From Dermacentor variabilis (lineage: Eukaryota; Arthropoda; Arachnida; Ixodida; Ixodidae), in the NCBI RefSeq assembly GCF_050947875.1, contig NC_134573.1, positions 70,681,315 through 70,745,314 on the forward strand: a stretch of DNA of 64,000 bases. The letters run 5' to 3'. Below, piece by piece: positions 46,864 through 58,651 of this stretch (its first letter is position 1; each line of letters opens with the position of its first letter). The translations under genes and the position numbers were made by a program. Under the pieces are notes generated by a model. That model had not been told where the DNA came from, ran no database searches, and saw only the letters and a list, made by a program, of their open reading frames with translations.

Positions 46864-47281
46864 TGTCACGCGGTAGTGACGGTGAAGAAAACAGCAATAC
46901 GGTGGAATACAAAACTGGCTTTTATTGGGCGAACCTGTGCCCACAAAAACAGGCTACACTTATAGCACAACGATAGCGGCGAACACGGTCGGCGATCGTC
47001 GGAAATCTGATCAGCGGGTCAAGCGCGTCGGCTTTTATAGAGCAGTCGTCGTCGAATGTTCCAGACTAATCGTTCGGACCCGCGTGCCTTCCACAAAGTT
47101 CTACATCATTCGCGTCAGGTGATGAAATCAGATAAAATAAGGTTCGGCGACAACAGACAGCGAATAGAAGCATCGATAACCTTCCAGAAACTTCGGTACA
47201 TGCAGGCGCGTCGCACGCTGAGCGATTACATTTGTTAGGCGGCGAAACGTGGTTGCCCGATAAAGATAAGTACACGTGTCA
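46864..47281 (-). repeat. gypsy 3' LTR (418 bp)
   Basis: On + it begins TGTCACGCGGTAGTGACGGT and ends TACACGTGTCA. On the - strand this gives the expected TG...CA ends (TGACACGTG ... CGTGACA). Confidence 0.92.
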
Positions 47282-47284
47282 ATA

Positions 47285-47296
47285 CCCCCCTCTTAA
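47285..47296 (-). promoter_or_regulatory. Polypurine tract
   Basis: The - strand reads AAGAGGGGGGTA immediately before the 3' LTR; this would prime plus-strand synthesis. Confidence 0.7.
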
Positions 47297-47419
47297 AAAG
47301 CATCGTCCCGATGCTACAAATATAAGAGAGCGAAACACAAAAGGACACTTATTAAACAGAAACAACAAAACAACAAAAAGAAACAAAGTCCAAAGGTCAG
47401 TTACGCGAAGCCCCAAAGT

Positions 47420-48805
47420 TCATTACCGCGGGTAGTACGGCTTCAGTCGCACAACGTGGACTATTTCAGGTCGTGAAATGCCGTCTGGCACGACCTCATA
47501 GTCCAGTGCGCGAAAACGTCGGATGATCTTGTACGGTCCGAAATAGCGACGCAAAAGCTTCTCGCTCAGTCCTCGTCGGCGTATAGGGGTCCAAACCCAA
47601 ACACGGTCACCGGGCTGGTACTCGACGCAGCGTCGTGGGAGGTTGTAGTGTCGGCTGTCGGCCCTCTGCTGGTTCTTGATTCGCAGGCGGGCGAGCTGTC
47701 GGGCTTCTTAGGCGCGCTGGAGATAGGTAGAGACGTCAAGATTTTCCTCGTCAGTGACGTGCGGCAGCATGGCGTCGAGCGTCGTCGTCGGGTTCCTGCC
47801 GTAAACCAGCTTAAATGGCGTGATCTGTGTTGTTTCTTGCACTACCGTGTTGTAAGCGAATGTTACGTACGGCAGGACCACCTCCCACGTCTTGCGCTCG
47901 ACGTCGACGTACATTGCTAGCATGTCGGCGAGGGTCTTGTTCAGGCGCTCCCTGAGACCATTCGTCTGCGGATGGTAGGCAGCTGTCCTCCTGTGACTTG
48001 TCTGGCTGTATTGCAGAATGGCTTGCGTGAGCTCTGCTTTAAAAGCCGTTCCTCTGTCGGTGATGAGGTCTTCTGGAGCACCATGTCGCAGCAGGATGTT
48101 CTCGACGAAAAATTTCACCACTTCGGCTGCGCTGCCTTTCGGTAGAGCTTTAGTTTCAGCGAAGCGGGTGAGATAGTCCGTCGCCACGACGATCCACTTA
48201 TTTCCGGATGTTGATGTCGGAAACGGTCCTAACAAGTCCATCCCGATCTGCTGAAAATGTCGGTAAGGAGGCTTGATCGGCTGTAGTAATCCCGCTGGCC
48301 TTGTCGGTGGTGTCTTGCGTCGCTGACAGTCTCGGCATGTCTTGACGTAACGGTGCGGCCAGTAATACCTTTCTTGTATCCTCGATAGCGTTCGGGAGAA
48401 ACCGAGGTGCCCAGCGGTCGGATCATCATGTAGGGCGTGCAGTACTTCTGGACGCAGCGCCGACGGAACAACAAAAATGTAGTTGGCGCGGACTGGTGAG
48501 AAGTTCTTCAAGAGTAGGTTGTTTTGAAGCGTGAACGAAGATAATCCACGCTTAAATGCCCTAGGGACAACGTCGGTGTACCCTTCCACATACTCGACTA
48601 GGGCTTTTAGCTCCGGGTCCCCTCGTTTTTGTTCGGCGAAGTCTTCCGCGCTTATTATGCTAAGGAAGGCGTCGTCATCCTCGTCATCCTCGTCATCTTG
48701 CGGCGGCGGGTCAATGGGGCGCGTGATAGGCAATCGCCATCTTAGTGTTTTCGTCCGGACTTGTATGTTACAGTAATGTCGTATTCTTGTAGTCTGAGGC
48801 TCCAC
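47420..48805 (-). pseudogene. gypsy integrase, one frameshift from RNase H
   Basis: A 365-codon frame (48805-47708) has a zinc-binding HHCC region (HDDPTAGHLGFSRT...CRDCQRRK), then the DDE core: GMDLLGPFPTSTSGNKWIVV with the first Asp region, ITDRGTAFKAE with the second Asp, and AAYHPQTNGLRERLNKTLAD with the catalytic Glu. It continues in another frame to about 47425 (LRRYFGPYKI, RRFRALDYEVVPD), the C-terminal DNA-binding part. It would insert cDNA into the genome. Confidence 0.92.
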
Positions 48806-49242
48806 CGTGCCCGCCGTCCTGAGGGGTCCTTTAAGTTAGCTAGCCAACACAACGCGTGATGGTCGCTGACCACGTTGATTGGCCTGCCATAGAGGTAAGG
48901 GCGAAATTTCGCTGTAGCCCAAACGATGGCGAGGCATTCCTTTTCGGTTGTAGAATAATCGCCTTCCCCTTTTGACAACGACCGGCTAGCGTAAGCTATT
49001 ACGTGTTCATGTCCATCTTTTTTCTGGACTAGGACGGCACCGAGGCCTAGGCTACTGGCGTCAGTGTGTATTTCGGTATCGGCGTCCTCCTCGATGTACG
49101 CAAGTACGGGCGGCGACTGCATGCGTCGTTTGAGTTCTTGAAATGCGTCGGCCTGCCGTGTTTCCCACTTGAACTCGACGTCACATTTAGTTAGCTTTGT
49201 CAACGGCTCAGCGATGCGTGAAAAGGCCTGTAGTAGGTACAC
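48742..49242 (-). pseudogene. gypsy RNase H segment
   Basis: [20 protein letters not shown] is the RT tail. [34 protein letters not shown] and [11 protein letters not shown] carry the RNase H Asp, Glu and Asp residues. It is displaced by one frame from both the RT and the integrase. Confidence 0.9.
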
Positions 49243-51149
49243 ATGCCAAGGAATCTACGCACTGCCTTCTTGTCGATGGGCTGCGGGAACTTTGCAATGG
49301 CAGCTGTCTTCTGCGGGTCAGGGCGGACTCCAGACTTGCTGATGACGTGGCCTTGGAACAGAAGCTCATCGTAAGCGAATCGGCACTTTTCTGGCTTCAG
49401 AGTAAGCCCTGATGACTTGATGGCCTCTAGTACTGTTGCAAGCCGCCTAAGGTGATTGTCGAAATTTCCAGCGAAGACAACGACGTCATCCACGTAAACG
49501 AGACAGGTCTGCCACTTCAATCCTGCTAAAACCGTGTCCATCACGCATTGGAACGTTGCAGGCGCCGAGCACAGTCCAAATGGCATAACCTTGAACTCGT
49601 AGAGGCCGTCTGGGGTGATGAAAGCGGTCTTTTCGCGATCTCTTTCGTCGACTTCTATTTGCCAATAGCCAGACTTCAGGTCCATCGACGAAAAGTATTT
49701 AGCATTGCAGAGCCGATCCAATGCGTCGTCTATCCGTGGGAGGGGGTATGCGTCCTTCTTCGTGATCTTGTTCAGACGACGATAATCGACGCAGAAACGT
49801 AGGGCTCCGTCCTTTTTCTTCACCAGGACAACAGGGGATGCCCACAGGCTTTTCGACGGCTGGATGATGTCGTCGCGCAGCATTTCGTCGACTTGTTCTC
49901 TTCTAGCTTCACGTTCTCGCGGCGAAACTCGGTAAGGGCTCTGGCGGAGTGGTCGAGCGCACTCCTCGGTGATTATGCGATGCTTGGCGAATGGTGCTTG
50001 TGGAATCCTCGATGACGTCGAAAAGCAGGCTTTGTATCGTCGGAGCAGACTTCTCAGCTGCTGCTGCTTAACCACGGGGAGACTTGGATTGACGTCGTAG
50101 TCTGGTTCGGGAACCATGGTGGTCGGGGTAGATGCGGCGGAATCCGCGAGGAGAAATGCGTTACTGGTTTCCAGAATTTCCTCGATGTAAGCGATCGTCG
50201 TGCCCTTGTTGATGTGCTTGAACTCGCGGCTGAAGTTTGTCATCAACACTTCAGTTTTCCCTCCATGCAGTCGAGCGATCCCTCTTGCGACGCAAATTTC
50301 ATGGTCTAGCAGTAGACGTTGGTCGCCTTCGATGACGCCTTCTACGTCAGCGGGTGTTTCGGTGCCGACCGAAATAACAATGCTGGAGCGAGGCGGGATG
50401 CTCACTTGATCTTCGAGCACACTCAAGGCGTGGTGACTACGAGGGCTCTCCGGCGGCATCGCTTGATCTTCCGACAGCGTTATTGACTTCGACTTCAGGT
50501 CGATGATTGCGCCGTGTTGGTCCAGGAAGTCCATACCGAGAATGACGTCTCGTGAACACTGTTGGAGGATAACGAAGGTGGCAGGGTAAGTCCGGTCATG
50601 AATGGTTATTCTTGCCGTGCAGATTCCAGTCGGCGTGATGAGGTGTCCTCCAGTGGTCCGAATTTGAGGGCCTTCCCATGCAGTTTTAACTTTCATCAAC
50701 TGCGCGGCGATGGGTCCACTCATGACGGAGTAATCGGCTCCTGTGTCCACTAAAGCGGTGACTGCGTGGCCGTCGAGAAGCACGTCGAGGTCGGTGGTTC
50801 TTTGTCTGGCATTGCAATTAGGTCTTGTCGTCGGATCACGGCTGCGTCGTGTTGAACTGAAGCTGGAACGTTGCGTCGTCAAGTCGTCTTTCGTCGGTGT
50901 AGTCTTGGCTTCCTGACTTCGTCGGGACGGCGGCGTGTCCTTATTATGTCGTCGAGATGGTCTCTTCGTCGGCGGCGGAGGATCTTCGTCAGTTCGACGA
51001 ACAGCAACCGCTCCTCCATCGGTTGCTGCTTTTAGTTTTCTGGATATGGACTCGCTGACCGGCCCCGGGCTGGGCCAGTGTATGGTCGGCGCTGCGGCGA
51101 CAGGTACGCGCCTGGTGACGGCGAACGGGACGGTCGTCGAGGGCTCCAC
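49200..51149 (-). pseudogene. gypsy protease-reverse transcriptase
   Basis: 649 codons. The aspartic protease is at about 130-240: LVDTGADYSVMSG (catalytic Asp) and VILGMDFLDQHG. RT at about 420-640: VVLVKKKDGALRFCVDYRRL, YFSSMDLKSGYWQIEVDERD, PFGLCSAPATFQ and CLVYVDDVVVFAGNFDNHL (YVDD box). It ends by frameshift at [11 protein letters not shown], so the polyprotein is broken. Confidence 0.93.
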
Positions 51150-52380
51150 TGAGTAGCGGTGAGGTAGTCGGCGATGTCACGAGGGCGTTCACCTTTCTGA
51201 GGGCGCAGTGCATCGACGGCGAACTCTTGCAATCCCAGGTCGCGGTATGGGCATCGGCGGTACACATGGCCGGCTTCTCCGCAGTGATAGCAGAGCGGGC
51301 GGTGGTCGGGGGCTCGCCAAATGTCCGTCTTCCTCGCGTAGCTGCGCTGGGCGACGGTTGGGCGTGCTGGCGGCGGCGGCGGTGGACGACGGAATTGCGG
51401 CGTTACAGGGCCCTGGCGTTGTCGCGGTGGGAGACCTTGATGGCGGGCGACGGCGGCGTAGGTCATCGCTTCCGGCTGAGGTTGCGGTGATCGTGGTTGC
51501 ACCTCAGGGACTCCCAAGCGATCGCTGAACCTCTTCTTTGACGATTTCAGCGATTGGATCCACTTGGGACTGCGTCCTTGGGTAGAACTTCTGCAGCTCC
51601 TCCCGTACGACCACTCTGATAGTCTCGCGTAGATCGTCGGTAGCCAGTGATCGAACCCCGGCGTAGTTTGTAGAGTTCGTGCGGCGATCGAATTGCCGGT
51701 TTCGGATCTCGAGTGTTTTCTCAATGTTCGTCGCCTCACGAAGAAACTCTTCGACGGTTTTCGGTGGGCTTCTTACCATTCCGGCGAAAAGTTCCTCCTT
51801 TACACCACGCATCAGTAGGCGGACTTTCTTCTCCTCGGCCATATCAGGGTCGGCGTGGCGGAACAAACGGCTCATTTCTTCCGTAAAGATGGCAACGTTC
51901 TCGTTTGGTAGCTGCACTCGGGCGTCCAGCATAGCTTCGGCCCTTTCCTTGCGCACGACGCTTGTAAAAGTGTGCAGGAAGCCGCTACGGAACATGTCCC
52001 ACGTTGTCAAGGTCGACTCTCTGTTCTTAAACCACGTTCTGGCGGCGTCTAGTAGAAGTAGACATGCCGCAGCTTGTCGTCGGAGTCCCAGTTGTTGTAT
52101 GTCGCGATTCGTTCGTAGGTCTCCAGCCATGATTCCGGGTCTTCAGTCGCTGCTCCATGGAAGGTTGGTGGGTCCCGAGGTTGTTGTAGGATAACGGGGA
52201 CGCTGGGGCAGCCATTGGGGTTGTCTTGACCACGATCGTCTTTGTCGTCTCAGGTAGAAGTCCGTGCTCTGGGGGCAGTCCTTGCAGTCTGCGGCTAGCA
52301 CGCTGGTCTTGGGCGATGTTGGTTCTGTCCTCGGGCTTCGGGCTTGGATCGCGGCTTTGCGGAGGCGTTCGGTACATGAA
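51032..52380 (-). pseudogene. gypsy gag, frameshifted
   Basis: A capsid-like part (52130-51504) has AARTWFKNRESTLTTWDMFR, then VRLLMRGVKEELF. It shifts frame near 51510 into a nucleocapsid part with the zinc knuckle CYHCGEAGHVYRRC (CX2CX4HX4C). The N-terminus near 52050-52220 has further shifts (PRDPPTFHGAATEDPESWLE is readable). Gag would package the RNA. It overlaps the start of the protease frame. Confidence 0.88.
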
Positions 52381-52383
52381 CGC

Positions 52384-52400
52384 ACGAGCACCTCCACCAG
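52384..52400 (-). promoter_or_regulatory. Candidate primer-binding site
   Basis: Directly inside the 5' LTR the - strand reads TGGTGGAGGTGCTCGTG; the TGG start fits a tRNA 3' CCA primer. The primer tRNA is not identified. Confidence 0.55.
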
Positions 52401-52401
52401 A

Positions 52402-52447
52402 TGTCACGCGGTAGTGACGGTGAAGAAAACAGCAATACGGTGGAATA
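52402..52447 (-). repeat. gypsy 5' LTR, fragment 1
   Basis: The first 46 bp on + are identical in sequence to the start of the 3' LTR, up to GGTGGAATA. Confidence 0.9.
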
Positions 52448-53463
52448 AAAAAATTACCGACGATTACGTTACTTCCTAATGCGAAGTTTGAGCGCAGCAA
52501 ATAAGCTGTTTCACCTTTTCGAAAGATTGAGGCAAAGAAATCGAGCAACACATGTATGCGCTATCACAGAATTTTTTTTTATTTTTCACACGTATTCCTT
52601 TAACAAAGACTCCACTAACAGTTCTTGACAGTCATGAAGGAAGCTTTGTGGTCGGAGAAATAGACTGATATATGTTCGACTTGGTACACCAATGCTTGAT
52701 TCTCAAAGACGAGATGTATACAAGTGCCTCGCGAGGTTGTCACAGCCGTGGGACGCGTTACGAGCGAGAGGAACGGGATGTTCTCCCGCATAAGTGTTAG
52801 GAAATTGCTGTTTGTCTTTATGTCAAGCCGCCACCGATCTGGCTCTCTGATTGCCACCGCACAGGGCGAACGGCAGCGGCAATTTCGGCTCGGGCGCTGC
52901 ACATATACAGATCCGCCGCCACCGATCTGGCTCTCTGATTGCCACCGCACAGGGGTTGCATTGGAGGAGGAGCGAAGAAAGGAATTAAGTTCGAGCCGGC
53001 GCTTTGACAACCGGAGACTCGCAGGAAGAGGGGGGAGGGGGGCGGCGTGTACACCCAGCGGCAAACGATGGGGGCAGAAGCGCGCGCAGCAAGCGGACAA
53101 CACGATAAAGGGAGGAGGGAAGAGATAGCAGCGACTGACTGATGCCGCTGACGCCGATAGTGAGTCAACCCCAGCTGCGGAGTTGGTTTCAGGGACAACG
53201 AATAACCGGCGCGTCGGCAACTGAAGAGCACCCTATCCGCCACACAACAGGGGGGGGGGGACCCTTTCCTCCTCTTTCTGCATGGCGGCGACGGTGTTCT
53301 ATGCAGTCACGTTATCTTGACTCTCTAGCGGCGTCAGCGGCATCCAGCGGTATCAGTCGGTCGCTGCTAGCGCTGGGGGGATGAAAGGGGGGCGGAGCTG
53401 GTTACGAGGCCGCCGACGACGACGACGCGAAACCCAGGAACGGACGCCAAAGAGCTGCGCTCT
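52448..53463 (-). mobile_element. ~1-kb insertion inside the 5' LTR
   Basis: It separates GGTGGAATA from AAAACTAGCTCTTATTGGG of the LTR. On the - strand a short frame (about 52830-52615) resembles the C-terminus of an AP-type endonuclease from a LINE or Helentron: FLTLMRENIPFL, SRGTCIHLVFENQ, VYFSDHKASFM. It is followed by a stop and an A-run at 52578-52568. It also holds a direct repeat of about 38 bp (52829-52867 and 52917-52954) and an inverted repeat pairing 53126-53165 with 53321-53372. Element class unknown. Confidence 0.6.
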
Positions 53464-53826
53464 AAAACTAGCTCTTATTGGGTGAACCTGTGCCCACAAA
53501 AACAGGCTACACTTATAGCACAACGATAGCGGCGAACACGGTCGGCGATCGTCGGAAATCTGATCAGCGGGTCAAGCGCGTCGGCTTTTATAGAACAGTC
53601 GTCGAATGTTCCAGACTAATCGTTCGGACCCGCGTGCCTTCCAAAAAGTTCTACGCCATTCGCGTCAGGTGATGAAATCAGATAACATAAGGTTCGGCGA
53701 CAACAGACAGCGGATAGAAGCATCGATAACTTTCCAGAAACTTCGGGTACATGCAGGCGCGTCCCACGCTCTGCGATTACATTTGTTAGGCGGCGAAACG
53801 TGGTTGCCCGATAAAGATAAGTACAC

Positions 53827-53831
<5 letters not shown>
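53464..53831 (-). repeat. gypsy 5' LTR, fragment 2
   Basis: The rest of the LTR, nearly identical to 46900-47281, ends GTACACGTGTC directly at a TA tract. Confidence 0.92.
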
Positions 53832-53889
<58 letters not shown>

Positions 53890-53912
53890 TAGATATATAT
53901 ATATATATATAA
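53832..53912. repeat. (TA)n/(GATA) microsatellite, right flank of gypsy
   Basis: About 38 TA units with ATAGATAGATA interruption. Confidence 0.95.
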
Positions 53913-54354
53913 TGAGTGATTTTAAATCGTGGCGCTTCAACCTTTATTCTTGAATGTTGGCTACCGGAATTTCTTTTCTAGCTGAGTTTTGGCATTGAGC
54001 ATGAACTTTCCGGCCAAATGCCTTCGGGCGATGCTGATTGACAGGCAGCAAGCGTCATTTGTTCGCTTAGAGTGGGAACATGGGACGAAAAAGAATGAGT
54101 TTGGCAAGTGACTCGCTTTGCTTTGAATGCACGTACATAGGAGACAGACCGATGGAAAATCTCCGGCTGCAATGGTGTCAGCCACGGGATGTAAAGGAAA
54201 TGAAATAAGCACCCACGTTTCACATATGATGAGAGCTGTCTGCCTACCAAACTATAGCTTGCAAACGAAGCCATAGGTGGCTTGGGGTGAAGTCCACTTT
54301 CAGTTTTCTGCTTGGTGCTTGCCTCCTGTTGATGAGAGAGCTCTAGAACAAAAA
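53913..54354. other. No recognised content
   Basis: Nothing recognised. Confidence 0.4.
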
Positions 54355-54530
54355 TAAGAGGAGGAAAATAAACTTTATAAAAAGAATGGTCCGACAGTTT
54401 TGGTTGTGGTGATCTCAAGTGGCGGCTCGAAGTCCTTGGACTTCGAGCATCTTCGGCTTGCCGGACGGCCCAGGGACGCTCTTCCAGTTCCGAACTTTTG
54501 AGAGCCGTCTACAGAGCTCTAGCAAAATAT
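54355..54530 (-). mobile_element. Possible LINE 3'-end fragment
   Basis: On the - strand it ends TTATAAAGTTTATTTTCCTC at about 54375-54357, a tail like those of the I-like LINEs at 31.9 and 38.2 kb. No diagnostic protein motif remains. Confidence 0.4.
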
Positions 54531-54554
54531 TTTTTTAAAGATTTCGTTGAATAT

Positions 54555-54971
54555 TGTCACGTTGTAGTGACGGTGAAGAAAGCAGCGATAAGGTGGAATA
54601 CAAAACTAGCGTTTATTGGGCGAACCTGTGCCCACAAAAACAGGCTACACTTATAGCACAACGATAGCGGCGAACACGGTCGGCGATCGTCGAAAAATCT
54701 GATCAGCGGGTCAAGCGCGTCGGCTTTGATAGAGCAGTCGTCGAATGTTCCAGACTAATCATTCGGACCCGCGTGCCTTCCACAAAGTTCCACATCATTC
54801 GCGCCAGGTGATGAAATCAGATAACATAAGGTTCGGCGACAACAGACAGCGGATAGAAGCATCGATAACTTTCCAGAAACTTTGGATAAATGCAGGCGCG
54901 TCCCGCGCTGTGCGATAACATTTGTTAGGCGGCGAAATGTGGTTGCCCGATAAAGATAAGTACACGTGTCA
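54555..54971 (-). mobile_element. gypsy solo LTR (417 bp) with ATAT target duplication
   Basis: Begins TGTCACGTTGTAGTGACGGT and ends TACACGTGTCA on +, highly similar to the LTRs of the 46.9-53.8 kb element. It is flanked by ATAT at 54551-54554 and 54972-54975. It arose by LTR-LTR recombination of a second copy. Confidence 0.92.
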
Positions 54972-54975
54972 ATAT

Positions 54976-56012
54976 GCTAATATCGATCTGTATTGCGCAG
55001 TTAGATCGAACATAAGAACTTCTTGAGTATGGATATGCGTCGTCATGTAATGGTTCATTTTCTCAAACACGACTGCGGCTTGACGAGGGACAGCGAAGTG
55101 ATGGGCTGCTGAATAAGTTCTGACCACTAAAAGTTCTGCACCCGAAACACGGTACACCAGGGCATGATGTTATTATACAAGCATGTTTGCACTCTGTTTC
55201 CCATCGAAATGTGGGAAGCACAGCGCCATAGCAGCACAGCGCCGTAGCCAAAGAGCGTTCGCGCCGTGTATGCGAAAAAGAACAGTTGTGCGAGATTTCC
55301 GTTTGAAAACCGGCGACCATAGAAACTGCAACATAGAATCGCAGTGCGTTACCCCGCGATAAGATAGCCTAGAATGAAGCATTGTTTCGTTGAAGTGCGG
55401 CAAGTCAAGCTGCTTAATCTGCAGCTTTTTACCTTTCTTTGTACCTGGCATAGTGTACACGCTACGTTTCGAACAAAAAAAAAAGTAAATATTTCCATCT
55501 TTCTGGATTTCCTTCTTCAGTCTCTGTCATTGAACCAATGTCCGAAAAAAAAAAAGTATTCTTATTTCCACAAAATGCGCCAAGATATCAAACAATATTT
55601 TCAGGCAGCCACACAAAAATAATCTCTTGACCAGCGTAAGACTGCACCTCCCCCGTAAGGAGACCATACACGTAGTTACCCTAGATTCTAACGTCTAAGA
55701 GACGAGGAGCAGCGGTGGCGGTGGGCCCGTATTACTCACAATTGGCGCTGGCGGATAGAGAAGTCAGCGGGAACGATACCGGCACCTGTTGTTGACGCGC
55801 AACGTCAACAGCGGTACGGCGCAGAGGGCAACCACGGCAGAATAACGCCTGCAGAACCGTCGGCACGTATAGAGGTTATCAAAAGTGCCTGAAAAGGATA
55901 AGCGCAGGATTATGCGCAAGCAATCGCAGCAAGGGGCTCATAGTTGCAAGGGGCTCCTACTTATGAGGTTTCGTGGCAATACAGCGATTGCAGCTTCCTG
56001 GGGCGCAATCGG
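54976..56012. other. No recognised content
   Basis: Poly-A runs only; no gene or repeat was recognised. Confidence 0.4.
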
Positions 56013-56175
56013 AGATCGTTGATCGAAGCATGCGTTCAGTTTGCGTTCAGTTTCGCCTCACGCGACTAGCCCAAGCAGCGCCGACGTCGCCAGGGGCGCC
56101 AGTCGGCGCGGCCTAGGCCACTCGCCTGGGGCAAAACTGAACGCAAACTGATCACGCGTTTCGAACAGCGATCTC
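56013..56175. mobile_element. Foldback MITE
   Basis: The arms GAGATCG..GTTCAGTTTGCGTTCAGTTT and the reverse complement GAGATCG..GATCAGTTTGCGTTCAGTTT enclose a GC-rich centre. About 163 bp, no ORF. Confidence 0.75.
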
Positions 56176-58006
56176 AGATCCAGCCCCTGCTCTGCCTGCT
56201 GCAACGAACTATTTTAGCACACGTGCTACGCGAAGGAAAAAAAAAAACGAAATCCCACTGTTCTTGACGATGACGGCGGAAAAGCAAAAAAAAAAAAAAT
56301 TACCGCACATGTCAGGTAATATTTTTCAGTTTTATTTTTAATTTTTAATGTGCACCCACAAAGTAACTGCGGTGTTACTTCAGTAGTACACCGCGTCAGC
56401 TATAAATTGATTTTTAACGACACTGCAATCACATAGATAAAAGGCAAGCGAGAAGAAAATAAACATATCCTTGTGTGGAATAATCGGGCGCGACCCTTTG
56501 AGTTATTCAGACGTAGGCTCATGTTAGTCAAAAAAGTCTGCAAGCCTGATGTGGCATTCTTTAAAAAATATATTTCCAGTATTTTCGTGCTTTACGTTGG
56601 TGCTCACTTGCATATGTTTTCTTCTAGCTTATATGATATGTGCCATCGTCATCACCGGAGCACTCGCCGAAACATTTTAAGTTCCTTTGAAACACAATAG
56701 AGCACAAGAGGGTTCTTGCGTAACGACTTCACGAGTCCGCTTCGCTGACAGTTCACGCGCTTTTTTTGATTATTTAACGAAATAATTGGACGATAGGCAA
56801 TGTCAGCTTAGGCCGCCCGCCCTGTAAGTGTAATGACTTGTGCTTCACAGTCATTTATTGAGGCATTTGTCGCAACTACACGAGAGGCGCGCTGTTCGCT
56901 TGGCTGCGAAACATTTAAACTTGTGGAATCATCATCAAGTTCCCGGCGGTTCCACTTATAGCGGACTTCATGGCGCAGCCTAGGAAACATTTAGCTTGGC
57001 GCAACAGCCACGAACATGGAGCGGGCAGGCAGTACTTTCACCACCATGGATCAGTGCATAGCTGGAAAGGCTGCAAGCGTGTGGGCGGGGTCGTATCGCA
57101 TTGACATAGCTTAAAAACGCCTTCTTACGTCCTGCAGTGCCGCATTTACTATGGCACTCTACTGCCAAGCACAACGTCAAGGCGAAGGAGGAATGCAAAA
57201 TCTCTTGCGTGTTGCCATTTTGGAGTACGTTAAACAAATCAGTGTCGTCAAAGTTGACCGGGAGCCCTAGAGTATGTCGTCACTTTATATAGTCCCGTTT
57301 TGCTATCGGAAGTTAGTCTCCGATCATGCAGTATTCAAAGATAACGACCGCGCAGCCTCCTTACAAAAGAATCCACACATAAAACGAAGCCCTCATTAAT
57401 TGCCTATTGAATGCAAGACTCGAGCCTTCTTCAATACAAAAGCTGGCGCTACGAGAAAATATGGCCGTGGTGAGCGATAAGCGCTGCACTCTTGCAGCTC
57501 ACGATTCGATTATTCCAATCGCGCATGTATAGCGCATATTATTCACAGTGAAGAGGCTACAGCAAATGAGTGAATACATATAGAGATAAGGAAGACGCTA
57601 CTTCATTCTAAGACTGCCTTGTAAAATATTTATTTACGAAACGAAAACAGAAAACAAAATGAAGGCGCTGCCGACAATTGCCTGCGACTGCCTCCTCGCA
57701 GGGCGTACTTGTCGCAGTTATTGGGCTCAACAAACAAATGTCTCAAAATGAAAACACACACCAGGTTGATCCTTTATTGTAAGCAAAGCTCTTTTATATA
57801 TCCACCACACTAAAGTCCCTTTTGATGTAGCCACAGCAGAATCCTTATCACCAATTACTCCTGATAAGAGTGGTCGCCTAGGCGAATTCTGTTCTATTTT
57901 CCTTTGTGCCATCTGTGCAGGCGCTGCGAATTCTGTTGAGAAGTTGTTTACACTAGGATGGACTGCCTCAGACATCTTATCTGAAGCTGACACATCCGAT
58001 ATCCTG
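56176..58006. other. Upstream flank of methyltransferase gene
   Basis: No gene was recognised. A- and T-runs are present; a 133-codon open frame on - (57727-58128) is unsupported. Confidence 0.4.
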
Positions 58007-58014
58007 TATATAAG
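58007..58014 (+). promoter_or_regulatory. TATA box of methyltransferase gene
   Basis: TATATAAG followed by GC-rich sequence lies 98 bp upstream of the chosen start codon, which puts transcription start near 58037-58040. Confidence 0.65.
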
Positions 58015-58111
58015 GCGGCAAAAAAAGTCCTCGCGGCGTTCAAAACACAATTTACTGCGTGGTACGGTCGCAGACAGCTTGAAAAACCGGCTCTGCGAGA
58101 CAAGGATCGCA

Positions 58112-58651
58112 ATGCCTGCGCCGTCCACTGAGAAAACCGACTCTCAGTCAGTCTTGGATGTGGAAGGCTACAACTACGTTGAATGCCACACGGTAGATGA
58201 AGACATCGAAGCCCTGAACAGAATACGGTTCCACGCAAAACCACGCGACGGCCATCGACACTTGGACATCGGGTGCGGGCCGGGGACCTTCACGACAGAC
58301 TACCTCGTTCCCTTGTCTTCGCCGTGCAAAACGATTCTGGCCATTGACAAATCGCCCTCGATGATCGACTTCGCGAAGAGAAACTCCGCGCACGAGAACG
58401 TAGAGTACCGCGTGTTCGACTTCGGCGGCACTGACGTCGCGGAGCTGCTGAACGCGTACGGCCACTTCGATCGCGTCTACTCGCTCCTGTGCTTCCATTA
58501 CGTCAAAGATCAGCCTAAAGCCTTCAGGGATATTGCGCGGCTGCTGACACCGAAATCCGGAGAGTGCCTTGTGAAGGCCGGACTCGCCTGTGAGCCAGTG
58601 GATGCTTGGCTCCAAACGCACCTGATGGAACGCTGGAGAGATGCGACTCCC
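58112..58651 (+). CDS. Methyltransferase exon 1 (SAM-binding core)
   Basis: 180 codons, from MPAPSTEKTD to LMERWRDATP, then donor GTGAGT at 58652. It holds the whole Rossmann SAM-binding part. Confidence 0.85.

Larger units (their letters stand above)
46864..53831 (-). mobile_element. Ty3/gypsy LTR retrotransposon, near complete
   Basis: The element is on the - strand with the 3' LTR at 46864-47281 and a 5' LTR at 52402-53831 that is split by a 1-kb insertion. A primer-binding site candidate lies inside the 5' LTR and a polypurine tract inside the 3' LTR. From high to low coordinate come gag with a zinc knuckle, protease, RT, RNase H, integrase and a C-terminal tail. About five frameshifts break the ORFs, but domains are well preserved. 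It is flanked by TA-dinucleotide tracts on both sides. Confidence 0.93.

Noticed and set aside
54355..54530. Coding C-terminus of a LINE
   Set aside because: Only the tail resembles LINE ends; no protein motif survives, so it was listed only as a weak mobile fragment.
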